64,000 nucleotides of DNA from Mycolicibacterium insubricum. Lineage in GTDB: Bacteria > Actinomycetota > Actinomycetes > Mycobacteriales > Mycobacteriaceae. Shown one piece after another: positions 8,394 through 16,849 of the stretch. The notes below the pieces were generated by a model. It was not told where the DNA came from and did no database searches. It saw only the letters and a list, made by a program, of their open reading frames with translations. The first letter of the stretch is position 1, and the number at the start of each line of letters is the position of its first letter. Where the stretch lies: NCBI RefSeq assembly GCF_010731615.1, contig NZ_AP022618.1, positions 806,001 through 870,000 of the forward strand, written 5' to 3'. Both the position numbers and the translations under genes were made by a program.

Positions 8394-10631
8394 ATGGGGT
8401 GGGGCGAGCGGGAACCGGGCACCGGGGAGAGTGCCTCGCTGCGCCAGCTGAACCGGCGCGCGGCCACCGTCGGACTGCTCATGCGCAACTGTGTCGGCCT
8501 GATGGTCACCGGGGTGGCGCTGGCCGATCCGGCTTCGCAGGCGTCCCCCGGCGGCGAGCTGCTGCTGGGCGCAGTGGCGCTGTGGTCGGCCTACCGGCTG
8601 GCCACCCGCAGCCACCGATGGCAACCCGCCGTCGTCGACTATCTGCTGGTGGTGATGCTGAGCCTGGGACTGCCGCTGCTGGTGTCGGGCGCCGGGTTCT
8701 ACCGGTACAACACCGCGCCGCTGGCGGTGGCCGGCACCGGTGTCATCAGCTTCGCGGTGTCGGTGGGGCCGGCCGTCAGCCTGGCGCTGACCGTCGGTAT
8801 CGCGATCAGCTACGCCTGCGGCGCGGCCGGCGTGGTCGGTTGGGAGCATGTCGCCGGGGTGTCGACGCTGTACTACTTCGGTCTGCAGTGGGCGACGTCG
8901 GCTGCCATCCGGCTGATGGTGCAGCGGGTGGCCGCCGCCGTGGACCGGGCCCGGGCGGCCCGACAGGCTGCCGAACTCGAGCGGGAAATCGACGATGCCG
9001 TCCGCGCCTACGAGCAGGAGCAGCTGTCGCTGCTGCACGACACCGCCGCGTCCACCCTGATGATGGTCGGTCAGGACTCCGAACTCGATCCGGCCCGGCT
9101 GGCCGGCCAGGCCCGCCGCGACCTAGACCTGCTGTCCGGAACCACCTGGACCGACACCTCAGGCCCGGTGGAACTGGTCGCCGCGCTGCGCCACTGCGCC
9201 CAACACCGGATCACCCCGGTGCGGTTCGCCGGCCGCGTCGAACTCCTGCTGGACGGGCGCACGGCGGGACCGCTGACCGCCGCGGTCGCCGAGGTCCTCA
9301 ACAACGTCGACCGGCACGCCCGCGCCGCATCCGCGGTGATCACCGTGTCGGACCGGGCGGTCACCGTCGCCGACGACGGCGTCGGATTCGACCCGGCCCG
9401 GGTGCGTCGCGGACGCGGGGTCGACACCTCCATCACCGCCCGGATGCGGGCTGCGGGAGGCGCGGCGACGATCGTCTCGGCGCTCGGCGCGGGCACCGAG
9501 GTGACCCTGACCTGGCGGGGGTGGCCCGACGAGCCCCCCGCCGCCGGCCCTCCGCCCGCCGAACCGCCCGATGCGGTCCGGCTGATCGCCCGGGTGCGGC
9601 GGACGTTCGGACTCGCGCTGACGGTGTACGCACTGGCCAACCTGGCGTTCGCGGCCACGGCCGGCGGCAGCGGCGGGTTCGACGCGGTGCTGGTGGGGAT
9701 CAGCGCCGCCGCCACCCTGTGCGCGCTGCCGGGGATCCTGCGCGACGACTGGCGGCTGCGCGGGCCGGCCCTGGTTGTGCTGGCCGCGGTGGCCGTCGTT
9801 CAACCGTTGCTGCTGGACCCGGCGCAGATCGGCGACAGTACCCACTGGACGCAGGCGTCGATCGGCTGGTGCGTCGTTCCACTGGTGCTCACCCGCAGCA
9901 CGCCGGTCGCGGTCGGCACGGTGGTGAGTTACTGGGTGCTGGGGGGCGCCGTGGCGTTCCTGGTCGACCCGTCGGCGGCGGTGCTGGTGAACCTCGGCCT
10001 GGGGACGGCCAGCATCCTGGGGGTGCAGTTCTTCGCGCTGGTCTTCAACGGGATGGTGCGCGAGGCGGCCGTCGTCGCCGACGCCGAATGTGAGTCGCAC
10101 CAACGCCTGGTCGCCGGCGAGGAACTCGCGCGGGCACTGCGCGCCGAACACCAGCGCCGGTTCGGCCGGCTGCTGGACAACGTCATGGCGCTGCTGGGCG
10201 AGCTGGCCACGGGTGAACCGCTGACCGACGATCTGCGCAGCCGGTCCCGTGCCGAATCACGAAGATTGCGGGCGCTTTTCGACCAGGCGGCGACTTTCGA
10301 GCAGCCGTTGATGCGGGAGCTGCGGACACTGGTGGATGATGCCGAAGACCGTGGTGTGGAGGTCACCGTGGATCTCGGCGGCGACCTGGACGAACTGGAC
10401 GCAGCCGAAGTCCCGGCGCTGGTCGACCCGATCCGGGTGATCGTCGCCGATGCCCGGACATTCGTGCGGCTGGTGGTTACCGGGCTGTCGGGGGAGGTCA
10501 GCGTCAGCGCCGTATGCGACCGGTCGGCCGGACCGGAGACCTTCGAGCGGAGCGCCGGAGCCGAGTATGTGTGCACCGACGACACGGTGTGGGTGGCAGT
10601 GGGCCGGCGGACCGCGGCAGCCGTGGGGTGA
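8394..10631 (+). CDS. Double-length sensor histidine kinase
   Basis: Membrane sensor kinase of 745 residues built of two similar halves. Half one (to ~residue 380) has about five membrane helices. A HisKA_3-like helix follows with the probable phospho-acceptor His215 (LSLLHDTAAS), then an HATPase with N-box EVLNNVDRHA and G-box VADDGVGFDP. Half two (from ~400) again has several membrane helices and a coiled helix (EELARALRAEHQRRFGRL). Its C-terminal domain lacks the histidine and the DxGxG ATP-binding motif, so it looks catalytically dead. ATG 8394 is preferred over an upstream frame start at 8349. The partner is the divergent response regulator. Confidence 0.82.
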   Translation: MGWGEREPGTGESASLRQLNRRAATVGLLMRNCVGLMVTGVALADPASQASPGGELLLGAVALWSAYRLATRSHRWQPAVVDYLLVVMLSLGLPLLVSGAGFYRYNTAPLAVAGTGVISFAVSVGPAVSLALTVGIAISYACGAAGVVGWEHVAGVSTLYYFGLQWATSAAIRLMVQRVAAAVDRARAARQAAELEREIDDAVRAYEQEQLSLLHDTAASTLMMVGQDSELDPARLAGQARRDLDLLSGTTWTDTSGPVELVAALRHCAQHRITPVRFAGRVELLLDGRTAGPLTAAVAEVLNNVDRHARAASAVITVSDRAVTVADDGVGFDPARVRRGRGVDTSITARMRAAGGAATIVSALGAGTEVTLTWRGWPDEPPAAGPPPAEPPDAVRLIARVRRTFGLALTVYALANLAFAATAGGSGGFDAVLVGISAAATLCALPGILRDDWRLRGPALVVLAAVAVVQPLLLDPAQIGDSTHWTQASIGWCVVPLVLTRSTPVAVGTVVSYWVLGGAVAFLVDPSAAVLVNLGLGTASILGVQFFALVFNGMVREAAVVADAECESHQRLVAGEELARALRAEHQRRFGRLLDNVMALLGELATGEPLTDDLRSRSRAESRRLRALFDQAATFEQPLMRELRTLVDDAEDRGVEVTVDLGGDLDELDAAEVPALVDPIRVIVADARTFVRLVVTGLSGEVSVSAVCDRSAGPETFERSAGAEYVCTDDTVWVAVGRRTAAAVG

Positions 10632-10713
10632 GCCCGGCGTATCACCGGAAGCGATTGGGAATTCGTATGTTCGGAGGACGCGGAGAAGTGACGCGGGGCC
10701 AGACAATAGATTG

Positions 10714-10768
10714 CATCGCCGAGGGCTCGGGGGGTACCGGGGGGTACATGAGGGAGCCCTCGGCGATG
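10714..10768. terminator. Long hairpin between convergent genes
   Basis: Perfect inverted repeat: CATCGCCGAGGGCTC (10714-10728) and GAGCCCTCGGCGATG (10754-10768), 15 bp each with a 25-base loop. The loop itself contains a repeated GGGGGGTAC. It lies between the sensor kinase stop (10631) and the stop of the convergent YqhA-like gene (10813), so a bidirectional terminator is the simplest reading. There is no T-run, as is usual in mycobacteria. The rest of 10632-10812 shows nothing else I can interpret. Confidence 0.6.
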
Positions 10769-10812
10769 TCACTCTCGGCGACCGCGCACCGTGTGCTGCG
10801 GCGGTCTCGGGT

Positions 10813-11382
10813 TCAGTCGTCCTCGGGCGTACCGTGATTGATGGTGGCCACCCGGGCGGAAATCCAGTCGACGTAGGCCAGCCCGAGGGCCGAGGCGATG
10901 AACGCCATGTGGATGATGGTCTGCCACTTCAGCGTCTCGGGCGGGATGTTCTGGGCGTTGATGAAGGATTTGAGCAGGTGGATCGACGAGATCCCGATGA
11001 TCGACATCGCCAGCTTCACCTTCAGCACGTTCGGGTTCACGTGGCTGAGCCATTCCGGCTTGTCGGGATGGGAGTCCATCCGGATCCGGGACACGAACGT
11101 CTCGTAGCCGCCGATGATCACCATGATCAGCAGGTTCGCGATCATCACCACGTCGACCAGGCCCAGGACGATCAGCATTACCGACGCCTCGTCGAGGTGG
11201 TTGAAATCCTTGACCAGGTGGACGAGTTCCTTCCAGAACACAACCACGTAGACGGCCTGGGCGACGATCAGGCCCAGATACAGCGGTGCCTGCAGCCACC
11301 GGCTGACGAAGATGGACGTGCCGATGAACCCGGTGAACGACCGGTACGGCGGTTCCGTCACGGCGCTGTCTGACGCGGACAT
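10813..11382 (-). CDS. YqhA/TIGR00645 family membrane protein
   Basis: Integral membrane protein of 189 residues with about four helices, including APLYLGLIVAQAVYVVVFW, VMLIVLGLVDVVMIANLLIMVI and IIHMAFIASALGLAYVDWI. The conserved loop GYETFVSR followed by DKPEWLSHVNPNVLK is diagnostic for the UPF0114/TIGR00645 family. Biochemical role is unknown. The ATG has a strong GGGGGAA ribosome site. It is convergent with the sensor kinase and divergent from nothing immediately; the next gene on the same strand ends upstream at 11442. Confidence 0.85.
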   Translation of the reverse strand: MSASDSAVTEPPYRSFTGFIGTSIFVSRWLQAPLYLGLIVAQAVYVVVFWKELVHLVKDFNHLDEASVMLIVLGLVDVVMIANLLIMVIIGGYETFVSRIRMDSHPDKPEWLSHVNPNVLKVKLAMSIIGISSIHLLKSFINAQNIPPETLKWQTIIHMAFIASALGLAYVDWISARVATINHGTPEDD

Positions 11383-11441
11383 GTTCCCCCTGTGAATCTG
11401 CTGTATGCCCGATGATCTTTACACAGAGCCCGTCGTCGCCG

Positions 11442-11927
11442 TCAGAAGCGGGTCAGACGATACAACTCGGTGCCCGATTTCGTGTACACCGTTGCCGCGT
11501 CGTCGCCGTGGAACTCCACCAGATAGGTGCCCCGGTTCCCGCCCTGGACGACCTTGAGCGTGTACCGACCCGACGAGTCCTGTGAACTCGACAGCTGGCA
11601 GCTGCTCGGTCCGCCGATATCGAGGGCCTTACCGGTGGAACTGTCGTAAAAAAAGTTCTGACAGGCACCGTTGGAACCGAACATCTTGTCCTCCCCGTCG
11701 GAGGACGTCCAGCTGCCGACCAGGGAACCCGTGGTGCCCTGGACGGCCGACGTGGTGGCCGGTGCGGCGGCCGGGGACCCGGCGGAGCGGGTCACCGTCG
11801 ATGCCGAACCCGTCGAGGAATGGTCGGCCTGACCGGAACAGCCGGCCAGTGCGGCGGTGGCGATACCCGCCGCGACGAAGGTCAACGACCGCACCGGCCT
11901 CCGACCCCTGCTGGATGTGAACGACAT
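11442..11927 (-). CDS. Secreted lipoprotein of unknown function
   Basis: Lipoprotein of 161 residues. The twin-basic N-terminus and hydrophobic run (SLTFVAAGIATAALAGC) end in a lipobox with Cys30. A Ser/Thr/Ala-rich linker (~35 residues) leads to a beta-rich domain of ~95 residues. That domain begins LVGSWTSSDGEDKMFG and contains a cysteine pair (GACQNFF, SSCQLSS) that may form a disulfide. The LVGSW opening is reminiscent of lipocalin-like folds, but this is only an impression. The ATG is preceded by AGGGGGAG. In-frame sequence upstream of it is not coding. Confidence 0.75.
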   Translation of the reverse strand: MSFTSSRGRRPVRSLTFVAAGIATAALAGCSGQADHSSTGSASTVTRSAGSPAAAPATTSAVQGTTGSLVGSWTSSDGEDKMFGSNGACQNFFYDSSTGKALDIGGPSSCQLSSSQDSSGRYTLKVVQGGNRGTYLVEFHGDDAATVYTKSGTELYRLTRF

Positions 11928-12113
11928 GTGCTCCCCCTGCTTGCGCGTGAATCTCTCGGTGCGATCCTGCCACCTGCCCGCTCGCCGGGATGTAGCACGA
12001 ACGTACGAAATTGGGATTCTCCGCTGTCCGCAATGCCGCATCCGTGGGTAGCGTTCGCCGCGTCCGGAATGGTGATGTGCGAATCGCACAGGGATGTTTA
12101 AGGAGGGCCCGCC

Positions 12114-12683
12114 ATGGAGGGTCTGGGTCTGGTCCTGCTGATCTTCGTGGGGCTGTTTGTGATCGTCTGGGTCCTGGAAACCGTTCTCGACGGCGTCGTC
12201 TCGGGACTCATCGCGCTGATTGCAGCGCCCTTCAAGGCGTACAAGAAGAAGGAACAGGAGAACAAGCTCGACACGTACGTCAACGGCGTCTACTTCGAGA
12301 CCGCCGTCCCGCCGGCGCAGTTGTATGACGCGCTTTCCGCGCATTTGCGCGAGGGCGACTTCCATCCGACGAACCTGGTGATCGTCCAGCACGAGGAGAT
12401 GGGGCGCCACAACGTCGGGTTCGCTTGGAAACCCGAGGTCAAATTCCACGTCGAGGGCGGGGACGAGCTTCAGGGTTCGGGTGAGCCGGTAGTGGAAGCC
12501 GAAGTGTCCTACGATGTTTCGGGTCCGCGAACAGTGGGCAGGATGCGCCTGACCCGCTTCTCCCGGGACCGGGACTGGACGGACGAAGCGCTCATGGAGA
12601 ACGCGCTGCCCTGGTGCTTCGAGCCCATCCACAAACTCGATCCGAACGCGAAGCTGACCAGGACCCCGCCGCCGCCGCTCTAG
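12114..12683 (+). CDS. Membrane-anchored protein of unknown function
   Basis: Protein of 189 residues: one long N-terminal hydrophobic segment ([20 protein letters not shown] plus LIALIAAPF), a lysine-rich linker ([11 protein letters not shown]), and a ~130-residue soluble domain starting [20 protein letters not shown]. Overall layout is like the protein at 6632. A strong AAGGAGGG ribosome site precedes the ATG. The stop overlaps the ilvD stop on the opposite strand by the palindrome CTAG (12680-12683), so both genes end in the same four bases. No function is assigned. Confidence 0.75.
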   Translation: MEGLGLVLLIFVGLFVIVWVLETVLDGVVSGLIALIAAPFKAYKKKEQENKLDTYVNGVYFETAVPPAQLYDALSAHLREGDFHPTNLVIVQHEEMGRHNVGFAWKPEVKFHVEGGDELQGSGEPVVEAEVSYDVSGPRTVGRMRLTRFSRDRDWTDEALMENALPWCFEPIHKLDPNAKLTRTPPPPL

Positions 12684-14395
12684 GTGCAGACGGCACCGAC
12701 GGCGGCCGAGCCCACCAGCTTGGTGTACTTGGCCAGCACGCCGGTGGTGTAGGTCGGCGGCAGCGGCTCGAAATCGGCCTTGCGGGCCTCGAACTCGTCG
12801 GCGTCGACCAGCACGTCGAGGGTGCCCTTGCTGACGTCGAGCCGGATTCGGTCGCCGTCGCGCACGAACGCGATCGGGCCGCCGTCGACCGCCTCGGGCG
12901 CCACGTGGCCCACGCACAGGCCGGTGGTGCCGCCGGAGAATCGGCCGTCGGTCATCAGCAGAACGTCCTTGCCCAGCCCGGCGCCCTTGATGGCGCCGGT
13001 GATCGCCAGCATCTCGCGCATGCCCGGTCCGCCCTTGGGGCCCTCGTAGCGGATGACGACGACGTCGCCGGCGGTGATGGTGCCGTTCTCCAGCGCGTCG
13101 AGCGCGGCCCGCTCCCGCTCGAAAACCCTTGCGGTGCCCTCGAACACGTCGGAATCGAAGCCGGCGGACTTGACCACCGCGCCCTCGGGCGCCAGCGTGC
13201 CGTGCAGGATGGTGATGCCACCGGTCGGGTGGATCGGTTTGTTCAGCGCGCGCAGCACCTTGCCGTCGGGATCCGGCGGGGCGATGTGGCGCAGGTTCTC
13301 GGCCATGGTCTCGCCGGTCACCGTCATCACGTCACCGTGCAGCAGGCCGGCGTCCAGCAGCGCCTTCATCACCACCGGGACGCCACCGATGCGGTCCACG
13401 TCGTTCATCACGTACGCGCCGAACGGCTTGACGTCGGCCAGGTGCGGGACCTTGGCGCCGACCCGGGTGAAGTCGGCCAGGGTCAGCGGCACACCGGCCT
13501 CATACGCGATGGCCAGCAGGTGCAGCACGGCGTTGGTGGATCCGCCGAACGCCATCACCACCGCGATCGCGTTCTCGAACGCCTCCTTGACCAGGATGTC
13601 GCGGGCGGTGATGCCACGGCGCAGCAGTTCGACGACGGCGATGCCGGATTTGCGGGCGAAGCCGTCGCGGCGGCGGTCGGTGGCCGGAGGGGCCGCGCTG
13701 CCCGGCAGCGACATGCCGAGTGCCTCGGCGGCGCTGGCCATCGTGTTGGCGGTGTACATGCCGCCGCAGGCGCCCTCGCCCGGACAGATGGCGCGCTCGA
13801 TGGTGTCGACGTCCTCGCGGCTCATCAGCCCGCGGGCGCACGCGCCGACCGCCTCGAACGCGTCGATGATGGTGACGTCCTTCTCGGTGCCGTCACTGAG
13901 CTTGGCGCGCCCCGGCAGGATCGAACCGGCGTAGAGGAACACCGCCGCCAGGTCTAGGCGGGCGGCCGCCATCAGCATGCCGGGCAGCGACTTGTCGCAG
14001 CCGGCCAGCAGCACCGAACCGTCAAGGCGCTCCGCCTGCATGACGGTCTCCACCGAGTCGGCGATGATCTCCCGGCTGACCAGGGAGAAGTGCATGCCCT
14101 CGTGGCCCATAGAGATGCCGTCGGACACCGAGATGGTGCCGAACTCCATCGGGAAGCCGCCGGCCTCGAACACGCCCTCCTTGACGGCCTTGGCGAGGCG
14201 GTCCAGCGACAGGTTGCACGGGGTGATCTCGTTCCACGACGACGCCACGCCGATCTGCGGTTTGGCGAAGTCCTCGTCGCCCATTCCCACCGCCCGGAGC
14301 ATGCCGCGGGCGGCGGCCTTCTCCAGTCCGTCGGTGACATCGCGGCTGCGGGGTTTCATGTCGGGAGCTGCGGGCTGAGCAGGCTGTTCGGGCAT
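12680..14395 (-). CDS. ilvD: Dihydroxy-acid dehydratase
   Basis: Fe-S dehydratase of 571 residues catalysing the penultimate step of valine, leucine and isoleucine synthesis (2,3-dihydroxy acid to 2-oxo acid). Both family signatures are visible: [12 protein letters not shown] and the C-terminal [12 protein letters not shown], followed by [13 protein letters not shown]. Cluster cysteines are plausible in ITPCN, AGCDKS and [12 protein letters not shown]. Length equals the M. tuberculosis enzyme (about 575). The chosen start is ATG 14395; the open frame runs much further upstream through the copper module on the other strand but is non-coding there. The copper operator lies only 29 bases upstream of the start. 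Confidence 0.95.
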   Translation of the reverse strand: MPEQPAQPAAPDMKPRSRDVTDGLEKAAARGMLRAVGMGDEDFAKPQIGVASSWNEITPCNLSLDRLAKAVKEGVFEAGGFPMEFGTISVSDGISMGHEGMHFSLVSREIIADSVETVMQAERLDGSVLLAGCDKSLPGMLMAAARLDLAAVFLYAGSILPGRAKLSDGTEKDVTIIDAFEAVGACARGLMSREDVDTIERAICPGEGACGGMYTANTMASAAEALGMSLPGSAAPPATDRRRDGFARKSGIAVVELLRRGITARDILVKEAFENAIAVVMAFGGSTNAVLHLLAIAYEAGVPLTLADFTRVGAKVPHLADVKPFGAYVMNDVDRIGGVPVVMKALLDAGLLHGDVMTVTGETMAENLRHIAPPDPDGKVLRALNKPIHPTGGITILHGTLAPEGAVVKSAGFDSDVFEGTARVFERERAALDALENGTITAGDVVVIRYEGPKGGPGMREMLAITGAIKGAGLGKDVLLMTDGRFSGGTTGLCVGHVAPEAVDGGPIAFVRDGDRIRLDVSKGTLDVLVDADEFEARKADFEPLPPTYTTGVLAKYTKLVGSAAVGAVCT

Positions 14396-14423
14396 CGGTT
14401 CAGTATGCCAAAAACACGTTTTC

Positions 14424-14444
14424 TGATACCCCATGGGGGTATCA
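14424..14444. promoter_or_regulatory. CsoR/RicR-type copper operator
   Basis: Perfect inverted repeat TGATACCCC-ATG-GGGGTATCA (9-bp arms, 3-base centre). The ATACCCC/GGGGTAT core is the hallmark of operators for CsoR-family copper repressors, including mycobacterial RicR. It sits 15-35 bases before the DUF305 lipoprotein ATG (14459), where repressor binding would block transcription, and the RicR-like gene is second in that operon. This implies copper-induced autoregulation. The divergent ilvD start is 29 bases away, so ilvD could also be affected (inference). Confidence 0.88.
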
Positions 14445-14458
14445 GGTAGGGTGGGGGC

Positions 14459-15115
14459 ATGAGAAACGCCCCGCGCCCTCTGGCAACCCGGATCACTGCG
14501 CTGGCCGGCGGCGCCGCGCTCGCCGTCGCGCTCAGCGCCTGCGGCGGTTCCGCCAAGGAACCCGCCGCCGGTCACGACGGCCACGAACACGATCACTCCG
14601 CAACGTCGGTGACCAGCAGTACGACGGCGGCGTCGCCGTTCAATTCCGCCGACGTCAACTTCGTGACCATGATGATCCCGCACCATGCCCAGGCCATCGA
14701 ACTGGCCGGACTGGTCGACGGGCGCAGCGCCAACGCCGAGTTGATCACGCTGGCAGGCAACGTCAAGAACGCGCAGCAGCCCGAGATCGACACGATGAAA
14801 TCGATGCTGCGGTCCTGGGGATACGCCGACGACCAGGCGGACGGCAACGGCCACGGCGGCCACGGCACCGGCATGGCCGGCATGGTCGACGACGCCACCA
14901 TGGCCAAGCTCAAGACGCTGTCCGGGACCGATTTCGACACCCTGTGGCTGCAGTCGATGATCGGCCACCACGAGGGTGCCATCGAGATGGCCCGCGCCGA
15001 GATCGGCGAGACCGGCGGCGGGATCAACCCGCCGGCCAAACAGCTCGCCCAGTCGATCATCACCACCCAGCAGGCCGAGATCGATCAGATGAAGGGGATG
15101 CTGGGTCATGGCTGA
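14459..15115 (+). CDS. DUF305 lipoprotein, probable copper-handling
   Basis: Lipoprotein of 218 residues with signal segment and lipobox LSAC (Cys ~28), then a His-rich stretch ([10 protein letters not shown]) likely to bind metal. The DUF305 domain shows its two diagnostic motifs, [13 protein letters not shown] and [13 protein letters not shown], each with the HH pair, and a further [11 protein letters not shown] segment. DUF305 proteins are ferritin-like helical proteins often linked to copper genes. The RicR-type operator directly upstream and the 8-base overlap with ricR support a role in extracytoplasmic copper binding (inference from context). Confidence 0.85.
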   Translation: MRNAPRPLATRITALAGGAALAVALSACGGSAKEPAAGHDGHEHDHSATSVTSSTTAASPFNSADVNFVTMMIPHHAQAIELAGLVDGRSANAELITLAGNVKNAQQPEIDTMKSMLRSWGYADDQADGNGHGGHGTGMAGMVDDATMAKLKTLSGTDFDTLWLQSMIGHHEGAIEMARAEIGETGGGINPPAKQLAQSIITTQQAEIDQMKGMLGHG

Positions 15116-15407
15116 ACATGAGGGTGCGCACGGGTATTCGGCGAACAAGGAGAACTACGCCAAGCGGCTGCGCCGTATCGAGGGCCAGGTCCGCGGCATC
15201 GCCAAGATGATCGACGAGGACAAGTACTGCATCGACGTGCTGACGCAGATAAGCGCGGTGACCTCGGCGCTGCAGTCGGTGGCGCTGGGGCTGCTCGACG
15301 AGCACCTGGGACACTGCGTCAGCCACGCCGTGGCGGCCGGCGGCGCCGACGCCGACGCCAAGCTCGCCGAGGCGTCGGCGGCCATCGCCCGGCTCGTGCG
15401 TTCGTGA
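15108..15407 (+). CDS. ricR: Copper-sensing repressor, CsoR family (RicR-like)
   Basis: All-helical metal-sensing repressor of 99 residues. The Cu(I) triad is conserved: Cys41 (KYCIDVL), His66 and Cys70 (EHLGHCVSH), with the same 25- and 4-residue spacing as Cys36-His61-Cys65 of M. tuberculosis CsoR. The [10 protein letters not shown] helix is a family hallmark. Position between ilvD and the L,D-transpeptidase matches Rv0190 (RicR), hence the name. Cu(I) binding would release it from the operator at 14424. The start overlaps the DUF305 gene by 8 bases. Its last 11 codons are duplicated 92 bases downstream. Confidence 0.86.
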   Translation: MAEHEGAHGYSANKENYAKRLRRIEGQVRGIAKMIDEDKYCIDVLTQISAVTSALQSVALGLLDEHLGHCVSHAVAAGGADADAKLAEASAAIARLVRS

Positions 15408-15495
15408 CGCGCGGAGCCGGCACAGCACGGCCGGGGGATGGCTGTTCGGCGCCCGTTGATCGAGCGTCGGCGGCCATCGCCCGGCTCGTGCGTTC
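15372..15495 (+). repeat. 32-bp direct repeat duplicating the ricR 3' end
   Basis: The 32 bases at 15372-15403, encoding the last residues of RicR ([11 protein letters not shown]), recur without change at 15464-15495. The second copy is again followed by a stop codon in the equivalent frame (TCC TAG instead of TCG TGA). Sequence upstream of the second copy does not otherwise resemble ricR beyond CGA. It looks like the tail of a former tandem gene copy or of a local duplication. It is not part of a recognisable gene now. Confidence 0.75.
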
Positions 15496-15730
15496 CTAGC
15501 CTCCCGGTTCGAGGGGCGGTGTAGTTCCGCGTAGTTCCGCGACGAAGAGGCCGGGCGTATGGCGTTGGCGGAGGTAACGAAACCACCACCGGAGGCGATG
15601 AACCTCACAACCGCGGGCGCCCCGTCGTTCACTGTTTTCCCAGGTCGCAGCCTTGCCGGCCGGGCGGGAGACGGGGCCGGGCACCGTTGTCATGGCACAC
15701 TGGAAGCTATCCAGGATTTGGAGGATCTGT
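15408..15730. other. Intergenic region between ricR and the L,D-transpeptidase gene
   Basis: This 323-base gap contains the second copy of the ricR tail (15464-15495) and, just after it, a tandem decamer GTAGTTCCGC at 15521-15530 and 15531-15540. The last 30 bases carry the ribosome site GGAGG (about 15718) for the transpeptidase. No small gene with convincing codon structure or RNA gene is seen. The transpeptidase promoter is expected here but cannot be placed. Confidence 0.5.
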
Positions 15731-16768
15731 ATGCGCACCCACTCTGGGCGATCGCTGGCAGGGCTGTTCGGGGCGGCCGTCATCGTGGCGAGCTCGGTAT
15801 TCGCCGTCGCACCCGCCTACGCCGACCCCGACCCGGTCGACCCGGGCGTCGTCGACGCACCGGGCGTCCCGGCACCCGCCGACAATCCGGCGCCGGTCAA
15901 CCCCGCGCCAGCCAATCCGGCTCCTGCCGCGGCGCCGGCCGACAACCCGGCTGTGCCCCCGGCAACCCCGGCGGTCCCGAACAACTACGGCGCACCCGCG
16001 GTCATCCCGGCGGGCACCCCGGCCGGGCAGAACCCGACCCCGTTCGTCGGTGAGGCGCCGTTCAGGCCGCCGACGTTCAACCCGGTGAACGGCTCCATGG
16101 TGGGCGTCGCCAAGCCGATCTACATCACCTTCGCGGTGCCGATCGCCAACCGCAAGCTGGCCGAGGACGCCGTGCACATCACGTCGAACCCGCCGGTGCC
16201 GGGCCGGTTCTACTGGGTCAGTGACACCCAGCTGCGCTGGCGCCCGCAGGATTTCTGGCCGGCCAACACCGTGGTGAACATCGACGCCGGCGGTACCAAG
16301 TCGAGCTTCCGCACCGGTGACTACCTGGTGGCCACGGTCAACGACAAGACCAAGACCATGGAGGTCATGCGCAACGGGAAGCTGGAGAAGACCTTCCCGG
16401 TGTCGATGGGTCGCCCCGACGGCAAGCACGAGACCAAGAACGGCACCTACTACGTGCTGGAGAAGTTCGCCGATATGACGATGGACTCGTCCACCTACGG
16501 CGTGCCGGTGAACTCGCCGGAGGGCTACAAGCTCAAGGTGCAGGACGCCGTCCGGATCGACAACTCCGGGGTGTTCGTGCACAGCGCGCCGTGGTCGGTG
16601 GCCCAGCAGGGCAGTTCCAATGTCAGCCACGGCTGCATCAACCTGAGCCCGGCTAACGCCAAGTGGTTCTACGACAACTTCGGCAGCGGTGACCCCGTGG
16701 TCATCAAGGGCACGGGTGGCGGTTGGTACAACCAGCCCGACGGTGCTTCCGACTGGCAGATGTTCTAG
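15731..16768 (+). CDS. L,D-transpeptidase (peptidoglycan 3-3 cross-linking)
   Basis: Secreted YkuD-type L,D-transpeptidase of 345 residues, forming 3-3 cross-links in peptidoglycan. The signal sequence ([24 protein letters not shown]) is followed by a Pro/Ala/Asn-rich linker (~residues 35-115). An Ig-like domain ([21 protein letters not shown]) and the catalytic domain follow. The active site reads VSHGCINLS with His300 and Cys302. A second histidine is in [12 protein letters not shown] 15731 has GGAGG eight bases upstream. Context and the Pro-rich N-terminus match Rv0192 (LdtMt4 type). Its stop faces the convergent lipoprotein gene across a hairpin. Confidence 0.92.
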   Translation: MRTHSGRSLAGLFGAAVIVASSVFAVAPAYADPDPVDPGVVDAPGVPAPADNPAPVNPAPANPAPAAAPADNPAVPPATPAVPNNYGAPAVIPAGTPAGQNPTPFVGEAPFRPPTFNPVNGSMVGVAKPIYITFAVPIANRKLAEDAVHITSNPPVPGRFYWVSDTQLRWRPQDFWPANTVVNIDAGGTKSSFRTGDYLVATVNDKTKTMEVMRNGKLEKTFPVSMGRPDGKHETKNGTYYVLEKFADMTMDSSTYGVPVNSPEGYKLKVQDAVRIDNSGVFVHSAPWSVAQQGSSNVSHGCINLSPANAKWFYDNFGSGDPVVIKGTGGGWYNQPDGASDWQMF

Positions 16769-16782
16769 CCCCCGTCGTCCAC

Positions 16783-16839
16783 CGAGGCAGAACCTACGCA
16801 GGAGCGCACCGGCGTGTCGCCTGCACCAGTTCTGCCTCG
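16783..16839. terminator. Hairpin between convergent genes (CGAGGCAGAAC repeat)
   Basis: CGAGGCAGAAC (16783-16793) and GTTCTGCCTCG (16829-16839) form an 11-bp stem. An inner GCAGG/CCTGC stem (interrupted by a few bases) extends it, giving a 57-base hairpin between the stops at 16768 and 16850. It is a candidate bidirectional terminator. The outer arm plus following bases (AACCTACGCAGG) recurs almost exactly at 17930-17950 on the far side of the neighbouring gene, where no inverted partner is visible. The motif therefore seems to be part of a small dispersed repeat. Confidence 0.6.
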
Positions 16840-16849
16840 ATGCTTCAGG

